Shown here piece after piece: positions 26,901-38,098 of a stretch of DNA of 64,000 bases (the first letter of the stretch is position 1; every line of letters begins with the position of its first letter). The stretch is taken from assembly GCA_008692225.1 (NCBI GenBank), contig VICG01000001.1:856501-920500 (forward strand), read 5' to 3'. The stretch comes from Monilinia fructicola. Taxonomy: Eukaryota > Ascomycota > Leotiomycetes > Helotiales > Sclerotiniaceae. Under the pieces are notes generated by a model. It searched no databases. It was not told the DNA's origin and saw only the letters and a list, made by a program, of their open reading frames with translations. The position numbers and the translations under genes were made by a program.

Positions 26901-27002
26901 CGTGAAGTGCAAGCTGACGAGAGCAAGGAGCAGAGCATTGAAAAGTCCGATAGTGGTGCTGCTAAGCCTGCTAGCGAAGGAAATGAGGCGACAGCAGTTT
27001 AA
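23930..27002 (+). CDS. PMT1: Protein O-mannosyltransferase, PMT1 subfamily
   Basis: Five exons (23930-24165, 24220-24509, 24561-24844, 24893-26359 and 26430-27002) give 949 residues. The protein transfers mannose from dolichyl-phosphate mannose to Ser/Thr of secretory proteins in the ER. The first luminal loop carries the catalytic FDEVHFGGF motif (Asp-Glu at about 76-77, split by intron 1) and DVHPPLAKLL. The FGGFASKYIKG form marks the PMT1 rather than the PMT2 group. The central luminal region has MIR-type repeats (QGGYLHSH, PTHRRLHSHD, GCVLFSHKVKLP). Several C-terminal membrane segments follow (HYFPFYLMQRQLFLHHYFPA), then a disordered cytosolic tail of about 180 residues, typical of filamentous-fungal Pmt1. 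The third intron uses a TAAAG acceptor, chosen because it keeps frame with RIFAKHLVARIFCL. Confidence 0.95.
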
Positions 27003-28617
27003 GGTTTTCATTTCTTTTGTCATGTCAGGGAATGGTAGGAGGTGGCACGGAAAATTATGGCCACGGCCTTTGTAACATAGGAGACATGTGAAAGCAATCC
27101 TATTAATCTAAATAGAAAAATTGTGCAATATCTTCAGATTGTACTTTGACACGTTGATCTCGATTACAGACCATATTTAGCCTAATAACAATTTGCTGCC
27201 AGCACAGAGTAATTCAATGTTCACCCATATCTCATGCCCGTCCATAGCTGCAAGGCCGAGGATTTCTGCCATATGACCAAGATTCCAGCTCCAAGTCCTA
27301 AAAGATAGCACGGCTCCATTTCGTCAGGGACTGATCCAGCTTTCATGAATGGGGTATATTATTATCAAATTAATTTACTCGCTAGCTTGCAAATCTTTTC
27401 TACGATCGGTATCGGTTCAAACTTAAAGTTCGAGACACGGACGGAGGCGGGGCACCGTTGATGATTGTTTTCAATAACATTAGACGTTCTAAAACGGAGA
27501 TATGAATTTGGTCATACACGTAACAAGTTATGGCTGGCTGTACTGTATCGAAAGATTAATCTTGTAAGACTCAAATCGTAGATCGAAATCGGGCTGAGTA
27601 AACACCTGCGTGCCCGATTGATTTTGTATTCACCCTGTCTGTGACGCTGCAGTCTGCAGTCTGCAGTCTGCAGTGTGCACAATGGTTTGTTGACACCGAC
27701 CTCGGGCGCTTATTAGGCAATTCGCGAAAAACTAACGTCCAACGGTCAAGCTACTGTAGTCCATCCACACTTAACCTTTGTCGCGGTAGCTGTTTCCTAC
27801 AATGCCGATAATACAACATCCTTCTTCCACATCAGCATTCAACAATGGGGGATGTATCCTAACCTGGGAATTATTTGGAGCTTCCAAAATTAGGGTCTCT
27901 AATTCACTCCTCCGTAGTTCCAGTTGCTTAGTCCTAGATGGTTAGTCCTAGCCTCCTAGGTAGTCCTAGATGCATAGGTCACACGGAGCTTTTGGATAAT
28001 AGCAAATGCCTCTCGCACGTGTACCTCTTCACCGGCCAAGCTGGTAAGCATCACATATCATTCATCATAATGACCCCTGGTCCATCTGTTGTCGACCTTT
28101 TCTGAACCGTAGTGCAAGTGTCACTGTCCAAGAATGTGTTCAGTAAATTCTACTCATTGGAGGGATTATTGGAAGACTCATCAGCCAATGCCCTAGCACC
28201 TCGCCGATCTTCTCTAGACCGGGGTCTAGACAGATACTCCAACACTGTAAACAGTGTAAAGTGACAGCTGAAGAACGATCTTTGTATCTCTAGTACCCCC
28301 ATCCATGAATGAACAGGTGGAGTAGTTGTACTATCCCAAATACAACATGGATAATACATGTATTCTCACCCGAAGATCTGTGTTAATCATCCAGGTACAA
28401 ATAAACCATCTTCCCTCCGGGAGATGCACCAATAGTCTGATTGTTGGTATAAGATCTGTGTCTTTAATTGGGAGTTGTTGATTTCTTGAGTTTTCCCTTA
28501 CCCTCCCGTCCTCCTCGGCTCCTTCCCGTTTATATCCTTGATTTAGAGATCTGCCCCCTTTCCCCCCTCCCCCCTTTCTCTTTAACAATCAATATCTATT
28601 CTCAAAGATCAAAGAAC
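27003..28617. other. Intergenic between PMT1 and lysophospholipase genes
   Basis: No gene recognised. A short TGCAGTC heptamer repeat lies at about 27650-27674. The right end (28480-28610) is strongly pyrimidine-rich, as in fungal promoters and leaders. Confidence 0.5.
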
Positions 28618-30520
28618 ATGGGTTGGCCACTATCATCTTTAATTGGGTTTTTGACGGGAAACATTGTCGGAGCTTCCTACGCGCCCACCTCTGTAACATG
28701 CCCTTCTGGAGAATCACTTGTCAGACCTGCAATTGGTCTTTCAGACAATGAAGAATCTTATAGAGTAGCGAGGAAAGCTATTGCGGACGTTGCTTTAAAG
28801 ACCGTAAGTGACCTTGATCATCTATTCATCTGATAGACTTTAGACTTGGTTCCACCTGCAATATGTCAGGCGAAAAAAAGATGACGCATCCCTGAAAGAT
28901 TGAACTTCGACTGAATTTCTATATAGTGGTTGCAAAAGACAAACTCGGGATTTGGTACTAACGAGTTGCCAACGGTATGTATTGCTTTCTTGACGAGGTT
29001 TTTACGTCAACTAATATCACTTAGATCGCGCTTACCCACAGTGGTGGGGGTTACCGGTCGCTCCTATGTGTCAGTATTTTCTGTTAATTCTATACGTTTC
29101 CATAATTGCACTGTCTCATGTAGCCATCAATATTACGCGAGATCTTTTCTTCTAAGCGATTTCATACTAACTTCCTCCAAAGAGCGCCGGTGTAGTTCAA
29201 GGGCTTGATGAGCGCGATAGTAATGTTTCAACCAGTGGCCTTTACCAAGCTGTAACATACCAAGCTGGTCTTTCGGGCGGATCATGGTTCCTTTCATCGC
29301 TTGCCGGAAACAACTACCCAACTGTCTCTCATCTGCGAGACAATCTCTGGGAAACAGCGTTTCAAGAGTCACTTTTTGATCCGCAAGGAATACTATTTAC
29401 AAAAGCTTACGCAAAAATCGTTGCAGAGCTTCTGGAAAAGGAAGCAGCTGGCTTTCATACCACTCTCACCGATCCATGGGGAAGACTTCTAAGTTATCAA
29501 TTGCTTGTAGATGGTGGTGAGTCCACCACCTTCTCTTCGGTTGCCACCCTCTCCAGCTTCACTTCACATGCCGCCCCGTTTCCAATTATCACCGGCCGAG
29601 GAGTGAAGACATTCTCGGGCGAATGTCAACCCGGACCAAATGCTACAATGTACGAGTTTTCCCCCTATGAGTTTGGTTCTTGGGATTCCGACATCTCTGC
29701 TTTCACTCCAACTAAATATCTTGGCACTACTTTGAAGAATGGTGTGCCAACTGGGGAGTGTACCACAAATTACGACAATCTGGGTTACATCCTGGGAACT
29801 TCAAGCAATCTGTTCAATGAAGCCTGTCTCAGCACTCCACAACCTTCCAATAGTTCCACAAACCCATTCCAAAACGTTGCTGCTTTCCTCGAAGGGGCTC
29901 ATAAAGTGACCACGGAGGACCTGTATGCTCGCTACAATAATCCTTTCTATGGATACACATCCTCCAGTGGGCATGTCAACTCTGCGAACAACATCCCAGC
30001 GCAGGAATCCTTAAGCTTGGTAGATGGTGGAGAAGCCCTGCAAAATAATCCCATCTTCCCATTTCTCCAGCCCAGTCGCAACATATCAGCCATCATAGTA
30101 AACGACAACAGTGCAGATACTTCATCTCATTGGCCGAACGGAACCGCTATCCTCACCACATACGTACAATCTTTGACTGCTGGCCTCACACGCATGCCCG
30201 TCATTCCCTCCGTCGAGACTTTCATCTCCAAAGGCTACAACACACAAGCCACATTTTTCGGCTGCGGCGATAGTAGCAAGGTGACTATCATATACCTGCC
30301 CAATGCGCACTACACGTATGCCAGTAATGTCTCAACCGCTCAATTGATCTATTCAAAGGCTGCTACAGCGGGAATCATTGCAAATGGCGTGGGGATTGCT
30401 GCTCAGGGGAATGATACTCAATGGCCCACTTGTTTGGGCTGTGCATTCATGGAAAAGACGGGACAGGCGCTTCCTAGTGATTGCACGGCTTGTTTTGAAA
30501 AGTATTGTTATTTGGGTTGA
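28618..30520 (+). CDS. Secreted lysophospholipase / phospholipase B
   Basis: Four exons (28618-28803, 28927-28974, 29025 to about 29069, and 29183-30520) give about 538 residues. A signal peptide is visible (WPLSSLIGFLTGNIVGASYA). The fungal PLB/cPLA2-type catalytic parts are all present: SGGGYR oxyanion motif (about 84-89), GLSGGSW with nucleophile Ser at about 124, and SLVDGGEALQN with catalytic Asp at about 374. It hydrolyses acyl chains of (lyso)phospholipids outside the cell or in the wall. Many N-glycosylation sequons and a Cys-rich C-terminus (CLGC, CTACFEKYC) are seen, but no clear GPI-attachment signal. The donor of intron 3 (GTCAGT at 29070) was chosen by frame and is the least certain boundary; it gives a Cys where relatives vary. 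Confidence 0.9.
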
Positions 30521-31055
30521 GGGAGGGGGTTGTGATGGCACTTCTAATGGAAGATGAGGTGGTGGAGCTGGCTTGTATATAGCATATGAAAAAGTATAGT
30601 CTGTATAAGAGAGGATAAACTATAATTGAGTTTATATGCTTGCAGCTTCGTAGTTGGTTGTTGCAAGGCCATTTGCCTTTACATCTTGAATTAATTCGCG
30701 TTTTGATGCTATACCACTCTGTTCCTTCCTCTACTTTTCAAAGCTCAATCCGTTTTTGTGCAAAGAGCCCAATCCTTCGGATCTGGGGGACAGACTGAAT
30801 TGCGGATTAGATAGACCGGATGACTACAATCTATTTTCTTCGGGGGAGGAGAAGAGTAGAATATCTCACCCCGCCTTTGCCTTTAACAGCTCAATATTAC
30901 TCGTTACGGTCGTCTATCTTGATGATGGCCGCGTCCCTTCAGTGTCGGATTTACAAGTAGTCTCAGATCTACGTACTTGGATCTTCCGTGTGACACGACA
31001 TTTCACTCCCCAATCCCAAACCCATATACCCACCCATCCCGTCCATTCTCTAAAA
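30521..31055. other. Intergenic, lysophospholipase 3' flank
   Basis: Mostly untranslated sequence. An open frame at 30756-31175 has no domain features and overlaps the start of the dienelactone hydrolase remnant. Confidence 0.4.
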
Positions 31056-31985
31056 ATGCACTCAATCAACGGCCATAGCCCATCATGCTGCAACATTCCC
31101 CCCCCCGTGATCTCCAGCAACTACACTCTGAAAGGCACCTACGAAGTAATCGGTACCCTCTATCCCACGCTCTGAACTTTCCGAATACTAATAGTTCACA
31201 AAGATTCGGACAGACGTCCTTGGTCGAGGAGCAGAGGATTCGGAGGGATATTAGGTTTTCATGCTAGATTTCTTTGGGGGGTTTCCGGCGGATATTGCGT
31301 GGCGAGTTTTTTTGAAGGGGCTGCGGGGATGGGGATGGGGATGGGGACTGTTGGGTGGATGTTTTTCAATGGAACTTGTTAGGATCACCAGATGAGAGCG
31401 GAATGTCAACCCAGTGCGACATAACCCGTAGGGACCCCCGAGACTCCGGCGCAGATGCACTCACTTGGCGAGTGGTTTGCCACGAGAAAACCCCACGCCG
31501 CCGCTGAGCGGATCCCAAAGATCATACGGGATATCGAGCAGGAATGCGGGGCGGAGAGCTGGGGGCCGTGGGGCTATGTGTTTCACTCCATTGACACTTC
31601 TCCGTGTACAGCATTCTCCAATCTCAAATTCGCACTCGCACTCGCACGGTCAGGCACGGAATGATAACGCGACGTGGATTTCACAGGACTGCTGCGGTGC
31701 AAAAGCCATTGTCCTCACGGCGGGCGCGGATACACCGTGGAATGTCGCGGCGCAGCTTCATCCGGGCATGCTAGGTCTGGAGGATGCGGGGAGAGTTACG
31801 ATTCCGGTGATGGTGCTTGCTTGTGAGAGGGTGTTGGGGGTGCGGAAACATGTTGTTTTTTGGGGGGGGGGCGCAGGTGCATGGGCTGTTGAGTGCGAGG
31901 GAGGAGTTGGGGTATGAAGGGAGGAGGAGGGAGTTTGAGAGGGGGGTATGCGGTCTTGAGGGGTTGGTTTGAGAGGTATTTGTGA
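31056..31985 (+). pseudogene. Decayed dienelactone hydrolase (AIM2-type)
   Basis: Pieces of a dienelactone hydrolase appear in order but in different frames. The start MHSINGHSPSCCNIPPPV with KGTYEVIG is followed by an early stop near 31173. VFMLDFFGGFPADIAW at about 31255 comes right after an in-frame TAG. LGEWFATRK...AAAERIPKI lies at about 31455-31520. The nucleophile region DCCGAKAIV follows a probable intron starting at about 31577, then AAQLHPGML. The catalytic-His region AQVHGLLSAREELGYE is shifted after a run of ten G (31862-31871), and the last residues (WFERYL) are shifted again after six G (31941-31946). The family normally has about 250 residues in one frame. I infer a pseudogene; some shifts could be sequencing errors in G runs, but the stops and the weak 5' half argue for real decay. 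Confidence 0.65.
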
Positions 31986-32468
31986 AGGGGGGAGAGGGGG
32001 GAGAGGGGATGGGGATATTTAGGATGTTTAATGTATTAGGGCGTGAAATATGTGGAATTGATCAGATGATTTTGGTTAAGTTTGGAGAGAATTCATAGCT
32101 TCGCTCACCGAGAGCTTTCTGTTCAATGGTCGATTTTCCGAACTGCTTCGGGTAACAGTACTCTTGCTCAATGAATCGCTCAGACAAGTCATGAAAATCA
32201 TCTTTCGTTAGCCAAGGAATTGAACGACTATGAGAGAAATATAAAAACATACAAGCACCTAACCGATGATCACATTATAAAAGGGGGGCTCACCGGGGAC
32301 AAGATAAATCATCAAAGGCAAGGCCCGTGCGTTTCCCATGCACGATACCTCTAGCGCCACATCCAAAATCCTCCGCGCGATATCAACCCACCCGCAGCCC
32401 GCGAAGAGGAAATCGCAATCCAGCAGCGAACGCCACGTCTCTTGTATCCACGAACCCCAGCCGACATA
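31986..32468. other. Intergenic with unresolved minus-strand open frames
   Basis: Minus-strand open frames at 32062-32250 and 32259-32552 look protein-like (IPWLTKDDFHDLSERFIEQ; LLDCDFLFAGCGWVDIARR). They are separated by intron-like signals (GTGAGC donor, TCTCATAG acceptor), but the phases do not join cleanly and the right frame runs into bL36m exon 1 in antisense. This could be part of a decayed gene. Confidence 0.3.
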
Positions 32469-32950
32469 ATGATACCCTCGACGATGTTCCTCCGCACAGC
32501 GAGGATGGTTTTCCCGGCGTTCGCGCGCACGAGCCACGTTCAAAATATTCAATCGTTGGGCTCGAGATGCTTTGCGTCGATGCAGGTGGCTAAGAGGCCG
32601 AGTGTGGCTCTGGCGGTGGGGAAGAAGGAGAGTTGCGCTTTGGGGGCCAGTGGGAAGGGGGCGGATCAGGTTAGGGGGATGAAGGTTAGGAGTTCGGTGA
32701 AGAAGTTGTGTGAGGGGTGTAAGGTACGTTTTGTGTTTATTTTGGTATGAGGGGTATGGGTGTGCGGGGTTGGGAGGTGTGCGATTGGGAAGGAAGGGTG
32801 TTTAGAGTACCGAGAAATTGAATGGATAACTGGATGATGCTAATTGGTATGGTACAGAGCGTCAGGAGAAAGGGTGGAAAATCAGGGAAGGGTCATGTTT
32901 ACATCATCTGTTCGTTGAACCCTAAACACAAGCAGAGGCAGGGGAAATAG
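32469..32950 (+). CDS. RTC6: Mitochondrial ribosomal protein bL36m
   Basis: Two exons (32469-32723 and 32858-32950) give 115 residues. The second half is unmistakably ribosomal protein L36: MKVRSSVKKLCEGCK, then a splice, then SVRRKGG with HVYIICSLNPKHKQRQGK at the end. The zinc-binding set is Cys-x2-Cys, a later Cys and a His. The N-terminal 65 residues are Arg/Ser/Ala-rich with a typical presequence look (MFLRTARMVFPAFARTSHVQ), fitting import into mitochondria. The start could be 32469 or 32484; the second gives 110 residues. The intron of 134 nt has GTACGT and TACAG ends. Confidence 0.9.
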
Positions 32951-33650
32951 ATGTCTGGATATGCGGTGGCCGGGTGGGGATGAGTTCAAACTAGGAATAT
33001 GGCCTGCAGCGAAGGAGCGAATCTTGATGGGATACATTCCGGGTCTGCGAATTGCGAATGAAATGAGAACACTCTATGTTCAGTGGATGGAGGTGTCACA
33101 AGAATTGGGGTGTAAGATACAAGTGTCGCTCTTTATGAAGGATGTTAGACACTGGGTTGGCGTTGAAGGCATGCTAGATATGTCGCAGAGAAAACAATCA
33201 TCTCTGCACATACACAAATACAAACATACAAATCCCATTATCCGGGCACAAATGCAGTGCTTGGTGCGGATCTATAAGCAAAGTTTTTCCATGGAAAAGG
33301 TCAACCACTCCATCTACCGATTGAATGACTTTCCCCCCAAAACCCAAACTCCATATACGATTCACACAATGCATATATATACAAACCTCCCATTCTCTCA
33401 CATGTACATCACCATAGGGTCATTTTCTGCCCCTTATATTGCTATATTATATCCCAGTAATATATCTCTCCATCCCCTCCCATTGCGTTTTCCCGGTCCC
33501 AATCAAATATTTAATTTGACTCTATGTTTTCATTCGTATTAGCTTCCCTACCACTTCATGTCGAAACATCTCATGTCAACCAACACCTTCCATCTCAACC
33601 CCCAGATCAGAAGATAAAGAAACGGGTAAAAATCAAAAAACTCAAGAAAA
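32951..33650. other. Convergent region between bL36m and LYR genes
   Basis: An open frame at 32961-33542 reads mostly from low-complexity and TA-rich sequence and shows no domain; I treat it as untranslated. The region separates two convergent genes (bL36m + and LYR -), so both 3' ends lie here. Confidence 0.4.
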
Positions 33651-33962
33651 TCAAAAACCCACCAAATCTGTAACCCCCCTATTCCTCTCAAAGTCATCCC
33701 TCACAAACCTCCTCGTCTCTTCCCTCGACGCAGCATCCGGAATCCGCCGACAATCCCTGAGAATCCGTCTATAAAGCGAGAGAGCTTTAGATCGTTGAAG
33801 GAACTAGTTTTCATCAGTCCTCTAGCCTTTTTCCACATAGGAATGGGAACATACATGATCTAGTGACACGGTAGGGCCGAGTTTACTGGGCGGCCGCGAT
33901 TTGGCGGAGGAGTACGTACGAGTGAGGGTATGAAGGTGTGGGAGAAAGGGGGGAGGGCGCAT
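33651..33962 (-). CDS. LYR-motif mitochondrial protein (LYRM2-like)
   Basis: Two exons on the minus strand (33962-33855 and 33803-33651) give 86 residues. The first 36 residues are basic and hydroxylated with a presequence look (PHLHTLTRTYSSAKSR), ending SLDH. The second exon begins FLQRSKALSLYRRIL with the LYR motif at about 46-48, then REETRRFVRDDFERNRGVTDL. LYR proteins bind the mitochondrial acyl carrier protein and help assemble respiratory complexes. Relatives continue beyond TDL with a conserved HIRYLL-type segment; here the frame ends at GF-stop, right where a GTGGGT donor could sit. Either a third exon is missed or the C-terminus is lost. The gene is too short to appear in long-ORF scans. 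Confidence 0.8.
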
Positions 33963-34494
33963 GGCGCATCTTGGTTGCATGTATAATTTATATTCTTGGT
34001 AATGATGGTAGGTATCGGAGAAGATGTGAATGGGAAGAGGATGTTTGGTTTTTGGGGATTTGAATTGATTGGAAGGGAACGTTAGAACTAACCCTAATGA
34101 TGATGAGATGGATGGATGGATGGTGGGGCGGAGCGGAAGACTGGGAATTTCGCGTCGCGGGGCAGTTTATCATAGCAGAGTTCGGAGTAGGTAGGTAAGG
34201 TTGTATCTCAACACTACTTGTAAAAGGGCTTTAGTTTTAGTTTTAGTTCCTGGTGTGAACAAGATTGAAATTGTTATGAGAGCTGCGATTGTGAGGATAT
34301 AACCTTGTACAGTATAGATTTCATAGTTGCTGCTGCTAGAACTATATTTAATGACTAACAACGCGTGGATTAGACGTAGACGGCATTGATTAGCAAATGA
34401 ACAATCCCATCATCTAAATTATTAAAGTTATCCATCATTCAATATAGAAATTTCATTTGGTCGTATCGATATCAAGAACGTCAACGTCAAGAAA
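33963..34494. other. Divergent intergenic region, LYR gene / NAT4
   Basis: This shared upstream region lies between the minus-strand LYR gene and the plus-strand NAT4. It contains a GGAT repeat near 34107-34124 and a TTTTAG repeat near 34230-34248. Confidence 0.45.
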
Positions 34495-35480
34495 ATGTCC
34501 ACTCTAGATCCCAATCCCATTGAAATCGCATGCGATAAATCGCTCGAGGATTTCGAACGTGATTACATGCCTCCGCGGTACGCCCCCCATCTACTTCCCT
34601 GTAAATGGTCTAACTCTAAGTATATATCTAACACGCCCTAGGTCTTCTTATGCACACTATACTGCTCCATCGAAATCTTCAGATGGAACGTCAAAATCGT
34701 ATAAATTGGGATTGTATACACCTAAAACCCTCCCTCCCAAGGATTTGACGGCGTGTTTGAATCTGATTGAGAAAACGTCGGGGAAACATTACAGGGAGAG
34801 TAGAGATGGGTGGAGTGTTAGGAGGAAGAGGAGTGAGATGATGTTGTGGGATTTGAGGTATTTGGTTGTTAGGGAGGGGAGTTCGTGTCACGGGACTGGG
34901 GAGGGGGAGTGGGAGGATGCTGAGGAGGCTGGGGATGGAGAAGGAGGGGACGATGGTGAGAGAGAACATAGAGGAGAAGAGGAAGAAGAGACGATTGTGG
35001 AAGAGTTCGAAGAGGAAGAAGAAGGAGAGATCAAGGGGTTCATGAGTTTCATGCCCACGTTTGAGGATGGCATTATGGTGCTTTATCTCTATGAAATTCA
35101 TCTAGTAGATGAAGTACGCGGGTTTGTCTCCCCTTCATATCCTATCCTCTCCAAAATATAAGATGCTAATGCTTCTTCCTCACAGTACAGGCCTAGGCAC
35201 GCACTTGATGTCCATCGTCACCAGTGTTGCGCAAGCGATTCCCGGTGTTAAAAAAACAATGTTAACATGTTATACGGCTAATGAGGCGGGATTGAAATTT
35301 TATAGAAAATTGGGGTATGAAACGGATGAATTTAGTCCGGAGCCGAAGAGGTTGAAAGGGGGACGAGTGGTGGAGAATGATTATGTTATTTTGAGTAAGT
35401 GTGTTGATAGGAAGGATGAGGGTGAAGGGGAAGGAGAAGAGCGGAGGATTGGGGATGGCAAGAGGAAGAGGAGTGAGTGA
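34495..35480 (+). CDS. NAT4: N-alpha-acetyltransferase Nat4/Naa40
   Basis: Three exons (34495-34577, 34642-35121 and 35186-35480) give 285 residues, all in frame. Nat4 acetylates the N-terminal Ser of histones H4 and H2A. The GNAT fold is visible: SGKHYRESRDGWSVRRKRSEM, the GFMSFMPTFEDG strand, YLYEIHL and acetyl-CoA loop RGTGLG at about 187-192 (split by intron 2), then LTCYTANEAGLKFYRKLGYETDEFSP, which is diagnostic for the family. A long acidic insert of about 45 residues (Glu/Gly/Asp) interrupts the domain before GFMSF, and the C-terminal tail is Glu/Gly/Arg/Lys-rich. Relatives such as the human enzyme are about 240 residues, so the insert explains most of the extra length. Confidence 0.92.
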
Positions 35481-35872
35481 GTGGAAGAGGATGAGGATGA
35501 GGAGAGAAGAGTGAAATGTGGATTGGGGTGAAAAGATATTATAGAGTATGGGTACATACTATGGTTACGGCATTGATTGGTGTTTGGGCTGGTTTTCTAG
35601 AGAGGAATTGATACCATTAAGACATGATACAATGTGGTTTGATACAAAGCACAGGGACCTCACGTCCCGAAGTATTCCGAAGTCGTTCGTGTGTTGCAGA
35701 GCCTTAACTATTAAATGCGCTTCCAGCCCAGAAAACAAATATCAAACATAAACCAAATAAAATTCAAATCGGTATCATCGCACTTCACATATGTTCCTGT
35801 CCTGAATATCATACTCCATCCATTTTGCCACTTCCATCACTCAAGCCACAAAGCTAACCTCTCCCTAAACTC
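35481..35872. other. Convergent region between NAT4 and PLAC8 genes
   Basis: Probable 3' untranslated sequence of both genes. No coding features seen. Confidence 0.5.
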
Positions 35873-36438
35873 TTATGCCACCACCATTGGCTCAGGTCTC
35901 TGGTATCCCTGTTGAATATTCCCACCTTGAGTTCTCTTAATAACCTCCTTCTCATGTTGCATCAATGAACAACAATGGCAACACCAACTAAACGCAATAT
36001 CCGAAAGGTCACTCTTGCCTCCAATCGCATATTTTTCTCGGATCTCGCGACGTTGAAGAAAGGTAAATAAGACACCTATACCGCACCATTGAGCACCCGC
36101 CCACAGAAGACACTATCACAAGTCAGCTTGCACAGCACTAACCAGATGTTAAAAATCGACATACGTCGCTGTTGAATCGTTCATATCCCATGAGATTAGG
36201 ATCTTGATTGAGGCGATGTTGGGTCTTCCCATAAACGAAACAGGGGCAGAAAGTAGCTTTGAGACCTGAGGGTTGAGATCGATTAGTATGGCTGTCCAAA
36301 TAAAATTGCGGGATGACCGGTGACATACAAAGCTCGCCTGGGGAGAAACAATCCCAGATACTATTCGACCATGTTGACTCTTGAACGACGCCAGGACCTG
36401 CATAGGTTGATGGTTGTTGTTCTTGCTGTCCTTGTTGT

Positions 36439-36473
<35 letters not shown>

Positions 36474-36548
36474 AAGCTGTTGGTCCTGTGGTATAGCAAC
36501 TGGTTGCTCTTGCAGTATAGGCCCCGAGTTTACCGTTTTTTCTGCCAT
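35873..36548 (-). CDS. PLAC8 family cysteine-rich protein
   Basis: Three exons on the minus strand (36548-36329, 36265-36165 and 36112-35873) give 186 residues. An N-terminal polyglutamine tract lies at about residues 24-42. The PLAC8 domain starts WSNSIWDCFSPGELCLKATF and continues CPCFVYGKTQHRLNQ, later CLLWAGAQWCGIGVLF and WCCHCCSLMQHEKEVIKR. Two hydrophobic segments with paired Cys are the family hallmark. Members include plant Cys-rich cell-number/cadmium-resistance proteins at the plasma membrane; the fungal role is unclear. The Gln tract is coded by mixed CAA/CAG, typical of slippage-prone sequence. Confidence 0.88.
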
Positions 36549-38098
36549 TGTGTATATAATATAAAAAACTTCGATTTCAACTACTTGTCAAAATTGATGT
36601 GATGACAGTCTCAAAGGTTCTTGCATAAGACTATTAATACTCTGAGAGGTTTTGGACTAAGAATTAAGAAACTTCAATAAAGAACGTCGTTACAGATGCG
36701 TTTGCGTCGATGATGGAGAATGCAGATGACATGAATCATCGAATCAGCCGAAAACGAAAGGAAATGAATGGCTTACCACGAATCAGCCAAAGTGAGAACA
36801 TTGAATAAATGGAGTTAGATAGTTTTAAAGGCTGAGAACTCGTCTCAATGTCAATTCAGAGTGCTTTTATCTTTGGATATTTCAAAATTTGCATGTCTCG
36901 GGAGCTGAGAATGTGGCGTTAGTCTTCCCACTCTCCCTCGGTGTCAGGGATTATCACGGTTTTGTGAAACGTGAGAGACCTTCATGTTCTGATAATGAGG
37001 GGGTTCATCTCACAACACGAGATACTCATGTGTTTCTCCATTTGAATTCTCCAGAATGGGATTGCGCCAGTGGCTCAGGTTCACCAATCCTGTCACAGCC
37101 CCAACCCTACACCTTTCTCCCTTTAAATTCTCGAACTTTCGAGTCAAGGGGTGCTTTGCGATCTCACGGCCAGTGAAGATCTGTAAAGCCGCCCATCCTT
37201 TTGCATTGACTCAGCATGCAAACCATAGCAATTCCGTCTGTTTGCATCTTCAAGCTATAATAATACAGAATCCAGTCTCTTCAGAAATACTTTCACATGA
37301 AATTATATATGACCCAAGCAGACACGAGTATCCATGGATGATCAAGCAGACGCAAGTAAGCCTAATGGGTCGTACGAAACCATGTTATATGCATGTCGGA
37401 GAAAAAGGAATGTACAAGTTGTGGTGGTTTATCTATCAACCCAATGCTCCTCCTGCATGAATTCTGGATTCTTGATTGAAACTCACCATGGTCGGAAATT
37501 TTAAGATCATGGATGCGAACTGTTTATGAGGAAGTAACATGACAGGAAGCTAAAGCCAAAGCTTGTTCCACGTGAATGTCACGTTAGCCGATTTTAATCT
37601 AGAGTTCTGCCATAGTTCTAACCATAGATTTCACCGCCTTTTGAGCTGTCATGACGAAACCTCCAATTGCAGGATGCATCTTCCAGCCACCTGGGCAGAA
37701 AGCAAGGTCTTACCTAGGTAATTACTCATTTGTACCACGCAGGATATGGGGTTTTGATGTGGGCGCCATTGGAAATTCCAATTCTGATTCATCGTCAAAT
37801 CATAGGCTCGAATTTATACATCCTCTGCCATAAGGACTGGGAATGTAAGATTGAGCTCCAAGGGCCTTCTTTGTTCGTTGTACGTCTACGAATATAGTAG
37901 TATTGAGAATAACCATTCCAAGTGTTTTGGTATTGTTCAATCAAACCAATCGTTGATATAAAAGGGGTACTGGAACACATTAAGAGGGCACACCTCATAA
38001 TCTCTAATGTTCATAGCGAGAACTTGGAAGTCTTCCATTTGTAACGCATCTTTGGTCTTCCACTTGATCGATTTTCGACCAGTTTACTATTCATCAAA
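36549..38098. other. Divergent intergenic region, PLAC8 / FAD oxidoreductase
   Basis: About 1.5 kb between two divergent genes. Open frames at 36889-37176 and 37056-37460 have no domain content or matching splice partners. No repeats stand out. Confidence 0.4.

Noticed and set aside
32961..33542. 193-codon plus-strand frame downstream of bL36m
   Set aside because: The second half is TA/CA-rich simple sequence, no domain is recognisable, and it sits in a 3' convergent region.
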